DNA of 38,031 nt from Streptomyces sp. PH10-H1 (GTDB taxonomy: Bacteria; Actinomycetota; Actinomycetes; Streptomycetales; Streptomycetaceae): assembly GCF_030063355.1 (NCBI RefSeq), contig NZ_JASISZ010000075.1, positions 1 through 38,031 of the forward strand, read 5' to 3'. Below the pieces are notes generated by a model. That model did not search any database. It saw only the letters and a program-made list of their open reading frames with translations, and was not told the DNA's origin. Of this stretch, positions 1 through 7,711 are shown piece after piece (the first letter of the stretch is position 1; the number at the start of each line of letters is the position of its first letter). A program made the translations under genes and the position numbers.

Positions 1-600
1 GGAACAGGCGAACCGCCCTGCCCGACGATCTACATGCTGGACACTGCCCCGCCACCAGCCCGAGCAGCCTCACCCGCCATCACACCAGAGGCCCTGACCA
101 GCCAGAATCAAGATGGCGGAGCTTCAGAGAACCATGCAAACCCACTGAACTGGTAGCTCGCCAACCGAGCACCCAACGCGTGCGCCTGCACTGCCCGGGA
201 CAAACTCTTCGAACCCATCCGGCCCCCTCCACCCCGCTCCAACACACCGTCGCAGCAGGCCACACCCCATCCAGAACAGCGTTGGACAGAACCATCTTTG
301 ATGGAGGGTCAGACGAGACAGCTCCTGTGCGTTGACGGCGCGACGCGCAGGCAGCATTGCACCCTGCGTTGCCCTGCGCCCTCTGCGGGCCGGCCGCAAT
401 CGTTGGTCCTGGCCGGCCCATGTGCCTCACGTGCCTCTGGGCGCTGCGCGGGCCGGCTCGGGCGAAGAAGCTGTCCTACGATGATCGGCGAGGGCTGACT
501 GCCCTGTTCTGACCGACCATAGGCCCGCACGGAGCCTTCCGCCTCGACATGGACAAGCGTTTCGGCCCGGGACTCCCGATCAGCGTCACAGTGACCTCAA
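1..600. other. Left-edge region without a convincing gene
   Basis: No reading frame here has the sharp third-position G/C bias of the neighbouring genes. One plus-strand frame is open from the window edge to a TAG ending at base 153, and could be the C-terminal tail of a gene that begins outside. It is rich in Ala, Pro and Ser and matches no family I recognise. The rest to base 600 looks noncoding, up to a strong hairpin at 601. Confidence 0.3.
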
Positions 601-642
601 GCGGGCAGGCCCCGGCGGGAGTTGCCGCCGGGGCCTGCCCGC
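601..642. terminator. Strong intrinsic-terminator-like hairpin
   Basis: Bases 601-618 and 625-642 are exact reverse complements, giving an 18-bp GC-rich stem with a 6-nt loop. There is no clear U-tract, which is usual for Streptomyces terminators. It lies just past the end of the minus-strand sigma-factor remnant, so it would stop transcription of that operon and anything arriving from the left. Confidence 0.75.
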
Positions 643-661
643 TCGTTTGGTGAACGCACGC

Positions 662-1049
662 TCATCGTCTGGAGCGGTTGAAGGGTGACTCATCGAGGGT
701 GATCCGATCGGCCGGATCTTCCCCGCTGTTGCCCGCCATGCTGGTCCACTGGGCGCTGTCACGGACCGGCTCGGGCAGCCATTCACCGATGTAGTTCTCG
801 CGCCGGACCGGGCCGAGCAAGGTGGTCGAGACAGATCCGCGACGCGACCCGGGTCAGCCACGCCAGCGCTGTCTCGATCGCCCGCCGCGCTTGTTCGGGC
901 AGGGCATACCAACGGGCATACGTCTCCTGGACGACGTCCTCGGCATCCTGCACAGAACCGAGCATGCGGTAGCCGACGTTGAGGAGCCTGCGACGCTCGA
1001 CCATGAGGGAGCCGAGGGTGGGGTCCTGAGCGGGTTCAGATGGGGGCAC
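662..1049 (-). pseudogene. ECF41/SigJ-type sigma factor remnant, frameshifted and truncated
   Basis: The GTG at 1049 is preceded by a good GGAG. The first part reads as sigma region 2 of an ECF factor, with the typical RRLLNVGYRMLGSVQDAED stretch followed by a DVVQETYARW-like segment and then CLDHL. The frame breaks near 800. In the next frame the protein continues with RRENYIGEWLPEPV, which is characteristic of SigJ/ECF41 factors, and then reaches EDPADRITLDES. It ends after a few unrelated residues at 662. A full ECF41 factor is about 290 residues with region 4 and a SnoaL-like C-terminal domain, all missing here. It starts 7 nt after the upstream NAD(P)-binding gene; ECF41 factors are usually paired with such oxidoreductases. 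Probably nonfunctional. Confidence 0.8.
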
Positions 1050-1056
1050 AGCTCCG

Positions 1057-1809
1057 TCATCCTCCCAGCGCAGCGCTCTGGGAGAGCCATGCCTCGAAGG
1101 TCTGGGTGCCCCGGGGACCCGAGCCGGTCGGCAGCTGGCCGTCGCCCGTCATGGCGGCGCCCGTGGCGCCGGGGAGTTTGACCGGCAGCACCAGCCGGCG
1201 TTGGTGCCGGGCCCGCAGCAGTCGGTGCACCATGTCGACGAGCTGCTCGACCTGCGGTCCGGCGAGCTCGGGAGCCATGCCCTGCGGCGGGGCGAGGGCG
1301 AGGCCCACGAGGTGCCGGGCCACCTCCCGGGCCGCGATCGGCTGGGTGCGCATCCGGGGAACCATCGCAAGGGGCTTCGGGGACCGGTCGAGCATCTGCT
1401 GTGCAAACTCGTGGAACTGCGTGGCACGCAGCACGGTCCATGGCACCGGTCCGCCCTCGACCATTTCCTCTTGGCGGAGTTTGCCCTGATAGTAGCCGTA
1501 GCCCACCCGGTCGATGCCGACGATCGACAGGGCCACGTGGTGCCGGACCCCCGCCCGCGCCCCGGCGTCCAGGAGATTGCGGCTGGCGGTCCCGAAGAAC
1601 GAGACCGCTTTCTTGCCGCTCATTGTCGTCATGTTGCTAACGTCGATAACCGCCTTCACATCGGCCATGGCCGCATCGAGTCCCGTGCCCGAAACGAGGT
1701 CAACACCACGGGACCTGGCCAGCACCACCGTCTCATGCCCGGCCGCGGTCAACTCTTCGACCACATACCGTCCGATGAGCCCGGTCCCACCTGCCACTGC
1801 CACTCGCAT
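1057..1809 (-). CDS. NAD(P)-binding atypical SDR / NmrA-like protein
   Basis: The protein is 250 residues. It opens with the Rossmann motif VAVAGGTGLIGRYVVEEL, the GxxGxxG fingerprint of atypical (NmrA/epimerase-like) short-chain dehydrogenases. YYQGKLRQEEMV resembles the family's YxxxK-like region, and WTVLRATQFHEF is typical of the substrate-side helix. The ATG at 1809 has AAGGAGGAG 7 nt upstream, so I prefer it to an in-frame start at 1842. It lies between a truncated membrane-protein gene and the sigma remnant, all on one strand, like ECF41 loci in which the sigma factor serves an adjacent oxidoreductase. This is the only member of the trio that looks intact. The substrate is unknown. Confidence 0.85.
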   Translation of the reverse strand: MRVAVAGGTGLIGRYVVEELTAAGHETVVLARSRGVDLVSGTGLDAAMADVKAVIDVSNMTTMSGKKAVSFFGTASRNLLDAGARAGVRHHVALSIVGIDRVGYGYYQGKLRQEEMVEGGPVPWTVLRATQFHEFAQQMLDRSPKPLAMVPRMRTQPIAAREVARHLVGLALAPPQGMAPELAGPQVEQLVDMVHRLLRARHQRRLVLPVKLPGATGAAMTGDGQLPTGSGPRGTQTFEAWLSQSAALGG

Positions 1810-1838
1810 GCCACGCTCCTCCTTGCTGTTCCTGCTCG

Positions 1839-2201
1839 TCACTGCTTGCCGTCCCGCTGCGCGGAGTGCGACGGCACCAGAAGGAGCACCGACACCAGTA
1901 CCAGAGCAGATAGCAGGACAGCGTTGAGCACCTGGCCGACCGGCTCATACATGCCAAGGTGCTGCAGGTGGTGGAGGAGGTGCAGCACGTTGAAGACCAG
2001 CCACACTGCGCCTGTCGCCTGCACGAATCGATTGTCCCGCACGTAGCGCGTGGTGATCACCGTCAGGCTCGCCAGCGCCAGAAACAGGGCCCCGGTGTCT
2101 TTGGCGAAGTGCTCGTTATGGGGACCGAGCTGCGGTAGCCAGCTCCTGCCAAAGCCCGGGAAGTTCGCATACCAGCCTTCGGGGCCATCACAGGCATCGG
2201 G
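1839..2201 (-). pseudogene. Small integral membrane protein, 5' end lost
   Basis: The frame reads EGWYANFPGFGRSWLPQLGP, then NEHFAKDTGALFLALASLT, and continues as two more hydrophobic segments ending near 1839. This pattern (short loop with PGFGRxW and GPxNEH, then three helices) belongs to a common actinobacterial four-helix membrane family of unknown function. The first helix should precede EGWYANF, but a TGA at 2202-2204 blocks the frame and no start codon follows it until a GTG at 2060. The gene has therefore lost its 5' end; a 73-residue fragment from 2060 could still be made. It probably headed the operon with the NAD(P)-binding protein and the sigma factor. Confidence 0.65.
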
Positions 2202-2312
2202 TCAGCGCGTCCGCGCAGCAGCGCCCGGCTCGCGGCAACTGATGTGGCAGGGAAAGGGATATTCCCTGTCACATCCGCGAGCCCGGGCCATTCCGACGGA
2301 CAGCGGGCAGGT

Positions 2313-3662
2313 TCACCAGTCGCCGCCGCCGAAGCCGTCGCCCCCGCCCCCGTCCCCGCCGAAACCGCCCGAGAAGTCACCGGGGTTGAAGTCGGCACCG
2401 GAGACGTCGCCGCCCTCCGGGCCGTCACCGCCGAGGGGCGAGGAGTCGGCGTAGGCGGGAGTACTCATCATGGAACCGAGCATGGTGCCCACGAGCAGGC
2501 CGGTGAGAATGCCGCCGGCGAAGTAACCGCCTGCCCAGGGGGCGTAGGCGGGTCCGGCGTTCCAATAGGGCTGCGGACCGTGAGCGGTCTGGATCATGCG
2601 GGACATGGGTTCCTCGCCGTCGGCCAGGCGGGCTGCGTCTGCCGCACACGCGGGTACGGTCCGCGCCGCCCCGCCCGGCGGGGCCCACTGTGCGTCCGTG
2701 GCGGACGGGCCGTGGCGCGGGTCGAAGAAGCAGGGCATCCGGCGCTCGGGCAGCGGGGCCCCGGTCCGGCGCGCGGCGAGGGTGGCCAGCGCGAACCGGC
2801 CGTTGTCCAGGGCTTCGGTCACCGGCCGCACGTCCTGCGGCTTCGCCGCGGCGTCCATCATGGCCTTGGCGGCCTCGTATGCGTCCAGGGCGCGGGTGTA
2901 GTCCTCGCGCATCGGGTCGTCGGCGCCCGGCTCGGACGGGGTGAAGTCGAGCCGGTCCAGTTCCTCGCCGAAGGCGGTGATGTCCTCGTCGACCACAACG
3001 CGCAGGGCTTGCAGCTCGGCTCGCTCGCGCTCCTCGCGCTTCTTCCTGCTGCGGCGGTAAAGGGCAAAAGCGCCCGCGCCACCTGTGACGACGACCGCGC
3101 CACCTGTGACGAGTCCGGCCGTCCCGATGCCGTCGTCACCCGATCCGCCGCCCCATGAGGCCGGGGCGCTGCCCTTGGCCTGCTGGTCGGCCTGGTCCAC
3201 GAAGCTGTTGAGGAGCGCCTTGGTGTCGCCGCCGTACGAGCGCTTGATGGATCCGGCGAGGTTGTCGATCGCGTTCCGCGGCATCACCTTCCGGTCCGCG
3301 CCCGCGTTGAAGCCGCTGCCGCCGAGGTACACGGCGTAGACGCCGGTGATGCCGACCTTGGTCCGCAGGTCCTGCAGCATCGTCTTCTTCGGGAACGCGG
3401 CGGACTCGGGCAGCACCGCCACAAAGACCGGCTTGTCCGCGTCCTTGATCTTTTTCGCGAGAGCCTCGGCGTCGGCCGCCGACAGTTGCCCCGAGGCCTC
3501 GGGGGCGACATAGACCGGGCTCTTCCTGAGAGCCTCGGCCACCGTGTCGAGATTCGTGGCCGCATGGGCCGCCGGCGCGGACCCAGCCACCGCGGCCCAT
3601 GCGAACAGGGTGACGAACAGGGCCAGCAGTGGCCTGGGCAGCGCCCTAAGAGTGGCTGGCAT
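2313..3662 (-). CDS. Secreted, membrane-anchored protein with Gly-rich tail, function unknown
   Basis: 449 residues. The ATG at 3662 has GAGGAG upstream. Residues 1-35 form a Sec signal peptide ending in AHAA. Residues 36-165 form an extracellular alpha/beta domain whose start (SPVYVAPEASGQLSAADAEA) resembles TPM-like actinobacterial proteins. A membrane helix at about 181-202 is followed by a basic stop (RRSRKKREERER), so the N-terminal domain should face outside and the rest inside. The cytoplasmic half has a coiled-coil-like stretch and a second hydrophobic segment near 375-400. It ends in a Gly/Asp-rich tail finishing GGGDW. It sits downstream of the LCP gene on the same strand, 144 nt away. 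I cannot assign a function. Confidence 0.8.
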   Translation of the reverse strand: MPATLRALPRPLLALFVTLFAWAAVAGSAPAAHAATNLDTVAEALRKSPVYVAPEASGQLSAADAEALAKKIKDADKPVFVAVLPESAAFPKKTMLQDLRTKVGITGVYAVYLGGSGFNAGADRKVMPRNAIDNLAGSIKRSYGGDTKALLNSFVDQADQQAKGSAPASWGGGSGDDGIGTAGLVTGGAVVVTGGAGAFALYRRSRKKREERERAELQALRVVVDEDITAFGEELDRLDFTPSEPGADDPMREDYTRALDAYEAAKAMMDAAAKPQDVRPVTEALDNGRFALATLAARRTGAPLPERRMPCFFDPRHGPSATDAQWAPPGGAARTVPACAADAARLADGEEPMSRMIQTAHGPQPYWNAGPAYAPWAGGYFAGGILTGLLVGTMLGSMMSTPAYADSSPLGGDGPEGGDVSGADFNPGDFSGGFGGDGGGGDGFGGGDW

Positions 3663-3806
3663 GGACTCTCCTCAAGACGGTACATGACGGGATATTACAG
3701 GGCAAGGCGGGCTGCCTCACCGAATGTTGACCATGGAAGAATGGAAGAACTGAAACCACCGGGGATACGGTCCGGACCCGCGCCCGACGGTGAGCGGCGC
3801 ACCGGC

Positions 3807-5318
3807 TCATCCGTAGGACAGGTTGGAGCAGGGGTCGTCGTCGGCGGATCGCGCCTTGTCGGCTATCCCGGCGGCCAGGGCGGTAGGGGTGGGGGTGCTC
3901 GGTGACGGGGCGGTCGCGTAGTCCTGGCCGAGGGTGACGCTGATGCCGGGCGCTGTGGTGGTTTTGAGCTCGGCGCCGGGGAAGAGGCGGGCGACGGTTC
4001 TGGCCTGGTCCTGCTTGCCGCGGCCGTACTTGATGACTGTGGTGGCGTGGTCCTGGGAGCCCGCGGTCGCGGTACTGGTGACGGTGAAGCCGCCGGCCTT
4101 CAGGGTGTCCGCTGCGCGGCCGGCAAGGCCCTTGACGGTAGTGCCGTTGTAGACGGCGACGTTGATGCCCTTGCCTGAGTCGGGGGCCGGAGCGGTGGAG
4201 CCGGCCGACGCACCGGGGGACGCCTTGCCACCGGAAGTGCCGCTGGCGTCCTTGCCGTCCAAAGTGCGGTCGGCGCGCAGGGCCGCCCACAGCGTGTCCG
4301 CGTCGGGGTGGACGATCGCGACCCGTGCGCCCTGGTAGCGCCAGGGCAGGGTGATGAATTTGGTGTTGTGCAGGTCGATGTCCTTCATGGACATCGCGAA
4401 GGAGAGCAGCTTGTCGGCCGAGCCGAGCCCGGGGTCGACGGTCATGGACTTGGTCGCCGCGTTCGCGAGCGGCAGCAGCGTGGTGGGACTGAAGCCCTGC
4501 CCCTTCACCTTCTTGATCAAGCTGGAGACGAATGCCTGCTGGCGCTGGATGCGGCCGATGTCGGAGCCGTCCCCGATGCCGTGCCGGAGGCGGACGTAGT
4601 CCAGGGCCTGCTGGCCGGAGACGGTCTGCTGGCCCTTGGCGAACAGGAGCTTGCCGCGCGAGCCGCGGTTGGGGTTGAGATCCCCCTGGTAGACGTCCTT
4701 GGGCAGGCATACCTGCACCCCTCCGACGGCGGACGTCATCCTGGAGAAGCCCGCGAAGTCGACGACGACGGTGTGGTCGACGCGCAGTCCGGTCAGCTTC
4801 TCCACCGTGTTCTGGCTGCAGGCCGGGTTGCCTTGGGCGGTGTTGCCCACGGAGAAGGCCGAATTGAACATGGCATTGCTCTGGGGCTTGGTCCAGGTGC
4901 CGTCGGGCAGCTTGCACGGAGGGATGTCGACGAGGGAATCGCGCGGTATCGACACGCCGACGGCGTGCTTGCTGTCGGCGTAGACGTGCAGCAGGAACGC
5001 GGTGTCCGAGCGGCCGACGTCGCCCTTCCCGCCGCCAAGGCTGCTGTTGTCGCCCGCTCGCGAATCGGAGCCTATGACCAGGACGTTCTGCCCAGCGGTG
5101 GCAGCCTTGGGCCGGTCCTTCGAGACGCCGTCGGCGTCGAAGGTGTTGATGTTCCCGTTGAGCTGGATGTAGATCCAGCCGGCTCCCGCGATGAGCAGGA
5201 CCAGGATCGCGACCGCTATCGCGGCGGCGATCCGCAGGGGGCTGCGTTGGCGCCGCCGCCCCGGGGCGGCCCGGTCCTCGCCCCCGCGACCCGCCCCCGC
5301 CTTGTGGCTGCCTGACAT
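3807..5318 (-). CDS. LCP (LytR-CpsA-Psr) family cell-wall glycopolymer ligase with LytR_C domain
   Basis: 503 residues. It has a cytoplasmic basic N-terminus and one membrane helix (about 29-51). The LCP catalytic domain follows (about 76-300): NVLVIGSDSRAG, GRSDTAFLLHV with the conserved Arg and Asp, the IPRDSLVDIP motif, and QQALDYVRLRHGIGDGSDIGR with the phosphate-binding arginines. A Ser/Ala/Pro-rich linker leads to a LytR_C domain (about 365-455, starting INVAVYNGT). LCP enzymes move undecaprenyl-phosphate-linked glycopolymers onto peptidoglycan outside the membrane. The ATG at 5318 has a GAGGG stretch upstream. Its promoter (5352-5389) carries the TTGCGCAA element also found ahead of terD. 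TatA is divergent to it. Confidence 0.93.
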   Translation of the reverse strand: MSGSHKAGAGRGGEDRAAPGRRRQRSPLRIAAAIAVAILVLLIAGAGWIYIQLNGNINTFDADGVSKDRPKAATAGQNVLVIGSDSRAGDNSSLGGGKGDVGRSDTAFLLHVYADSKHAVGVSIPRDSLVDIPPCKLPDGTWTKPQSNAMFNSAFSVGNTAQGNPACSQNTVEKLTGLRVDHTVVVDFAGFSRMTSAVGGVQVCLPKDVYQGDLNPNRGSRGKLLFAKGQQTVSGQQALDYVRLRHGIGDGSDIGRIQRQQAFVSSLIKKVKGQGFSPTTLLPLANAATKSMTVDPGLGSADKLLSFAMSMKDIDLHNTKFITLPWRYQGARVAIVHPDADTLWAALRADRTLDGKDASGTSGGKASPGASAGSTAPAPDSGKGINVAVYNGTTVKGLAGRAADTLKAGGFTVTSTATAGSQDHATTVIKYGRGKQDQARTVARLFPGAELKTTTAPGISVTLGQDYATAPSPSTPTPTALAAGIADKARSADDDPCSNLSYG

Positions 5319-5351
5319 GTGTCCCCCTCGCCCGCGCGTTTCTGGACAGAA

Positions 5352-5389
5352 GACGCTTCGGCCCGGCCCTTGGTTGTACAGTTGCGCAA
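5352..5389 (-). promoter_or_regulatory. Promoter of the LCP gene with TTGCGCAA palindrome and ECF-like -35/-10
   Basis: On the minus strand, the palindrome TTGCGCAA (5382-5389) runs into ACAACC (5372-5377), a 16-nt spacer, and CGTC (5352-5355). The layout resembles an ECF sigma promoter (AAC-type -35, CGT-type -10). It lies about 30 nt upstream of the LCP start. It aligns without gaps to the terD upstream sequence at 6097-6134. The sigma factor is not identifiable from sequence alone. Confidence 0.55.
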
Positions 5390-5460
5390 TGTAGCAAGCT
5401 TTTCTGTGGGCGCGGCCACCGGGCCTGCGATCCCGATGACGACGAAAGGGTGGGGCGTCG

Positions 5461-5745
5461 ATGCTTCACAACGGCATGCAACCCTGGCACCTGCTGGTCC
5501 TGGCGCTCGTGGTGATCTTGCTTTTCGGCTCCAAGAAGCTGCCGGACACCGCCCGCGCGCTGGGCAAATCGATGCGGATCCTCAAGAGCGAGGCCAAGGC
5601 CATGAAGGACGATGGAGCGCCGGCGACCGCTTCCCCCGCGCCCGCGCCCGGGGAGCCGGTGACGCCGCTCACCATCCAGGCCGCCCCCGGCGACACCACC
5701 TCCGCCCGCCCAGTGCGTGAGGGCGGGCCCACGACCACACACTGA
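5461..5745 (+). CDS. tatA: TatA/E family twin-arginine translocase subunit
   Basis: 94 residues. A single N-terminal membrane helix (about 6-22, WHLLVLALVVILLF) is followed by the family hallmark FGSKKLPDTARALGKS, which starts an amphipathic helix, then a charged helix and a disordered Ala/Pro/Thr-rich tail. TatA multimerises to form the export pore for folded twin-arginine substrates. The ATG at 5461 follows a GGGTGGGG stretch; an internal ATG (MQPWHLL) is an alternative. The main Tat genes are not nearby, so this may be an extra copy. At least one likely Tat client, the deacetylase-like lipoprotein at 27116-27898, is encoded in the window. Confidence 0.9.
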   Translation: MLHNGMQPWHLLVLALVVILLFGSKKLPDTARALGKSMRILKSEAKAMKDDGAPATASPAPAPGEPVTPLTIQAAPGDTTSARPVREGGPTTTH

Positions 5746-5757
5746 TCTGCGCGCGGA

Positions 5758-6000
5758 TCAGGGACTGGCCGCGTCGAAGCTGTAGCGCACCAGCTCTGCG
5801 GTCGAGCGTGAGTCCCGGCGGTAGACATACATGGCCTGCACCTGAGCCTGAACCTGACCGCCGGACGACGGGGTCTCCAGCTCGCAGGGAAGAATCACCT
5901 GCAGCACCCACGGCCGGCCGGCCACCCGGATCCGGATCCCGTCTCCGGGACCGCCATCGAGCATGGCCGTCTCCCGCTCCGCCGCGTCATATGTCTTCAT
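5758..6000 (-). CDS. Small hypothetical protein
   Basis: 80 residues from the ATG at 6000; a GTG at 6009 in the same frame would add three. It starts MKTYDAAERETAMLDGGPGD and ends in a YVYRRDSRSTAELVRYSF segment. It resembles small uncharacterised Streptomyces proteins; no domain is recognised. There is no Shine-Dalgarno sequence. The 36-bp palindromic element 6004-6039 lies directly upstream, against the start codon, so this gene is probably controlled by whatever binds there. It faces terD divergently. Confidence 0.6.
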   Translation of the reverse strand: MKTYDAAERETAMLDGGPGDGIRIRVAGRPWVLQVILPCELETPSSGGQVQAQVQAMYVYRRDSRSTAELVRYSFDAASP

Positions 6001-6003
6001 GGG

Positions 6004-6039
6004 CAACACTTTAGAGCTTGCGCAATCTTCAAAGTGTTG
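6004..6039. promoter_or_regulatory. 36-bp palindromic element, two CAACACTTT-N5-TTGCGCAA half-elements sharing one core
   Basis: CAACACTTT (6004-6012), 5 nt, TTGCGCAA (6018-6025), 5 nt, AAAGTGTTG (6031-6039). The outer arms are exact reverse complements and the core is self-complementary, so the whole forms a symmetric operator-like site. It abuts the start of the small minus-strand gene. A third half-element with the same spacing occurs at 6083-6104. Confidence 0.65.
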
Positions 6040-6082
6040 GGGGGCGCACCGGCCGCCATGGCGGCGGCTCAGGCTCTACCCT

Positions 6083-6134
6083 CAACACTTTAGAAGTTGC
6101 GCAACTGTGGAACCAGTGGGCGTGCTGACGCGTT
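6083..6134 (+). promoter_or_regulatory. terD promoter: CAACACTTT-N5-TTGCGCAA plus ECF-like -35/-10
   Basis: CAACACTTT (6083-6091) and TTGCGCAA (6097-6104) with the same 5-nt spacing as at 6004-6039. They are followed by GGAACC (6109-6114), a 16-nt spacer and CGTT (6131-6134), a plausible extracytoplasmic-function sigma promoter. The terD ATG is about 45 nt further on. The section 6097-6134 matches the LCP promoter closely. Confidence 0.55.
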
Positions 6135-6180
6135 GTCCCCGAAGGACGGCACACGACCGAATGAGCAATGGAGGAAGATC

Positions 6181-6756
6181 ATGGGCGTGACCCTGGCCAA
6201 GGGCGGCAACGTCTCGCTGAGCAAAGAGGCCCCGGGCCTGAGCGCCGTCACTGTCGGACTGGGCTGGGACGTACGCACCACCACCGGCGCCGACTACGAC
6301 CTGGACGCCTCCGCGATACTGTGCGACGCGTCCGGCAAGGTCGTCTCCGACCAGCACTTCGTCTTCTTCAACAACCTGCGCAGCCCCGACGGTTCAGTGG
6401 TGCACTCCGGCGACAACCTCACCGGCGGCGGCGACGGGGACGACGAGCAGATCCAGATCAACCTGGCCACCGTTCCGGCCGAGGTCGCAAAGATCGCCTT
6501 CCCGGTATCCATCTACGAGGGCGAGAAGCGCGGCCAGAGTTTCGGACAGGTACGCAACGCCTTCATCCGCGTGGTCAACCAGGCGGGCGGCGCCGAACTC
6601 ACCCGCTACGACCTGACCGAGGACGCCTCCACCGAGACCGCGATGGTCTTCGGCGAGCTCTACCGCAACGGCACGGAGTGGAAATTCCGCGCCATCGGAC
6701 AGGGCTATGCCTCGGGTCTTGGGGGCATCGCCCAGGACTTCGGCGTCAACATCTGA
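6181..6756 (+). CDS. terD: TerD family tellurite-resistance / calcium-binding stress protein
   Basis: 191 residues, the usual TerD length. It starts MGVTLAKGGNVSLSKEAPGL, then has the GLGWDVRTTTGADYDLDASA motif whose acidic residues bind Ca2+, FFNNLRSPDGSVVHSGDNLTG, and the GDDEQIQINL segment. The family is cytoplasmic, linked to tellurite resistance, stress and envelope-associated complexes, and is multi-copy in Streptomyces. The ATG at 6181 is preceded by GGAGGAAG, so the longer in-frame start at 6097 is unlikely. It appears monocistronic, under the TTGCGCAA promoter element. Confidence 0.93.
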   Translation: MGVTLAKGGNVSLSKEAPGLSAVTVGLGWDVRTTTGADYDLDASAILCDASGKVVSDQHFVFFNNLRSPDGSVVHSGDNLTGGGDGDDEQIQINLATVPAEVAKIAFPVSIYEGEKRGQSFGQVRNAFIRVVNQAGGAELTRYDLTEDASTETAMVFGELYRNGTEWKFRAIGQGYASGLGGIAQDFGVNI

Positions 6757-7351
6757 CAGCGATGATGTGCGTGGTGATGTTGCCGGTGGGTCCGACTCAC
6801 CATCACTGGGTTTCGACTGCCGCGTTGGGGATCTGTCGGCCCACCGGGAGCATCCCACCACTCCCCGCCCGGGCCTCACACCGGCACCACCCAGGGTCAG
6901 GACAGGTCCCGCTCGTAACGGCGGCGGCCGGTTTGGCGTGGGGCCGGGCGGCGGCGCTGTCCGGCGACGACCGGTGTGAGGATGGTCGCGTTTCTCCCGG
7001 GCTGGGTGGCGGCCCGGCCGGCGCTGTCGCTCACCTTGATCAGAAGGGCGACGAGCAGCCGGTTGGCGACCGAGGAAGAGCCGCCCTGGCTCCCTGGCCC
7101 TCCGGATGGGCATCTGGGCGCAGGCGGTCCCCGCCACGCGCAATTTGCATGCATGCGCGATATAGCAAGTACCTGAGGAGGGGCTACCGTCCAGGTGCCC
7201 GACGAGGACGCCACAGGAATACGAGACGCCACCGGTGGCAGGCACGCATGGTGACCCCGCGCCCCGGAATACACTGAGAGCCGTCTGTCCCCCGCACTAG
7301 ACTGGCCGTTTTCGGGGGCGAGGATGATGCCCGGGCGACAGGAGCACGGTA
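6757..7351. other. Intergenic region upstream of the ArsR/P-type ATPase operon
   Basis: No frame looks coding; the longer open frames lack normal codon bias and domain character. The right part holds the ArsR operon leader with GCATGCATGC (7147-7156). I see no clear terminator for terD. Confidence 0.4.
7145..7168. promoter_or_regulatory. Candidate ArsR operator
   Basis: TTGC (7145-7148) and GCAA (7165-7168) flank the self-complementary GCATGCATGC and a short A/T-rich stretch, unusual in this GC-rich setting. ArsR/SmtB operators are typically imperfect A/T-containing inverted repeats near the promoter. It is about 185 nt upstream of the ArsR start, so the link is tentative. Confidence 0.3.
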
Positions 7352-7711
7352 GTGGCGACAGGTGCCGGCAACTTCGAGGATCCGCCTGCCGAGGTGTTGA
7401 CGGAGGCCGCCGCTGCCTTCGGGATGCTCGCTTCGTCCGCCCGGCTGCACATCGTGTGGGCGCTGGCGCAGGGCGAGAGTGATGTGAGCGGGCTCGCGGA
7501 GCGGGTGGGTGGTGCGCTGCCCGCGGTGAGCCAGCATCTGACGAAGCTGAAACTGGCGGGGCTGGTGCGATCGCGCCGGGAGGGGCGCCGGGTGGTCTAT
7601 CTCGTCGACGACCCCGATGTGGTGACTATGGTGCGCTGGCTGGTCGGACAGCTGTCCGACCGCGCCGACCACAAGCCAACGCCGAGGCGCGTTCGTGGCC
7701 TGGGCGCCTGA
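7352..7711 (+). CDS. ArsR/SmtB family winged-helix regulator
   Basis: 119 residues. The winged-helix fold is clear: FGMLASSARLHIVWALAQGE (helices 1-2), SDVSGLAERVGGALPAVSQH (recognition helix, typical PAVSQHLTKLK) and LVRSRREGRRVVYLV (wing). It has no cysteine, so classical Cys metal sites are absent. A His/Asp site, or dimer ligands as in Ni/Co sensors such as KmtR and NmtR, remains possible; DRADHK lies at the C-terminal end. The GTG at 7352 has GGAG about 7 nt upstream. Its end overlaps the ATPase start by 17 nt, indicating one transcript and coupled translation, so it most likely regulates that pump. Confidence 0.9.
   Translation: MATGAGNFEDPPAEVLTEAAAAFGMLASSARLHIVWALAQGESDVSGLAERVGGALPAVSQHLTKLKLAGLVRSRREGRRVVYLVDDPDVVTMVRWLVGQLSDRADHKPTPRRVRGLGA

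Noticed and set aside
548..652. A short plus-strand ORF starting MDKRFGPG at 548
   Set aside because: It runs through the strong hairpin at 601-642, and its codon use is set by the hairpin arms; no ribosome site.
3646..5742. A 698-codon open frame on the minus strand overlapping the LCP gene
   Set aside because: It is an Arg/Pro/Gly-rich shadow in another frame of a clear LCP gene and has no domain character.
5191..6190. Short frames beginning RNC...GRA near both TTGCGCAA sites, which look like related peptides
   Set aside because: The similarity comes from the shared promoter DNA, lies upstream of the real starts, and the frames differ in strand and continuation.
6897..7274. A 125-codon minus-strand frame between terD and the ArsR gene
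   Set aside because: Composition is Arg/Pro/Ser-rich, there is no ribosome site and no domain was recognised.
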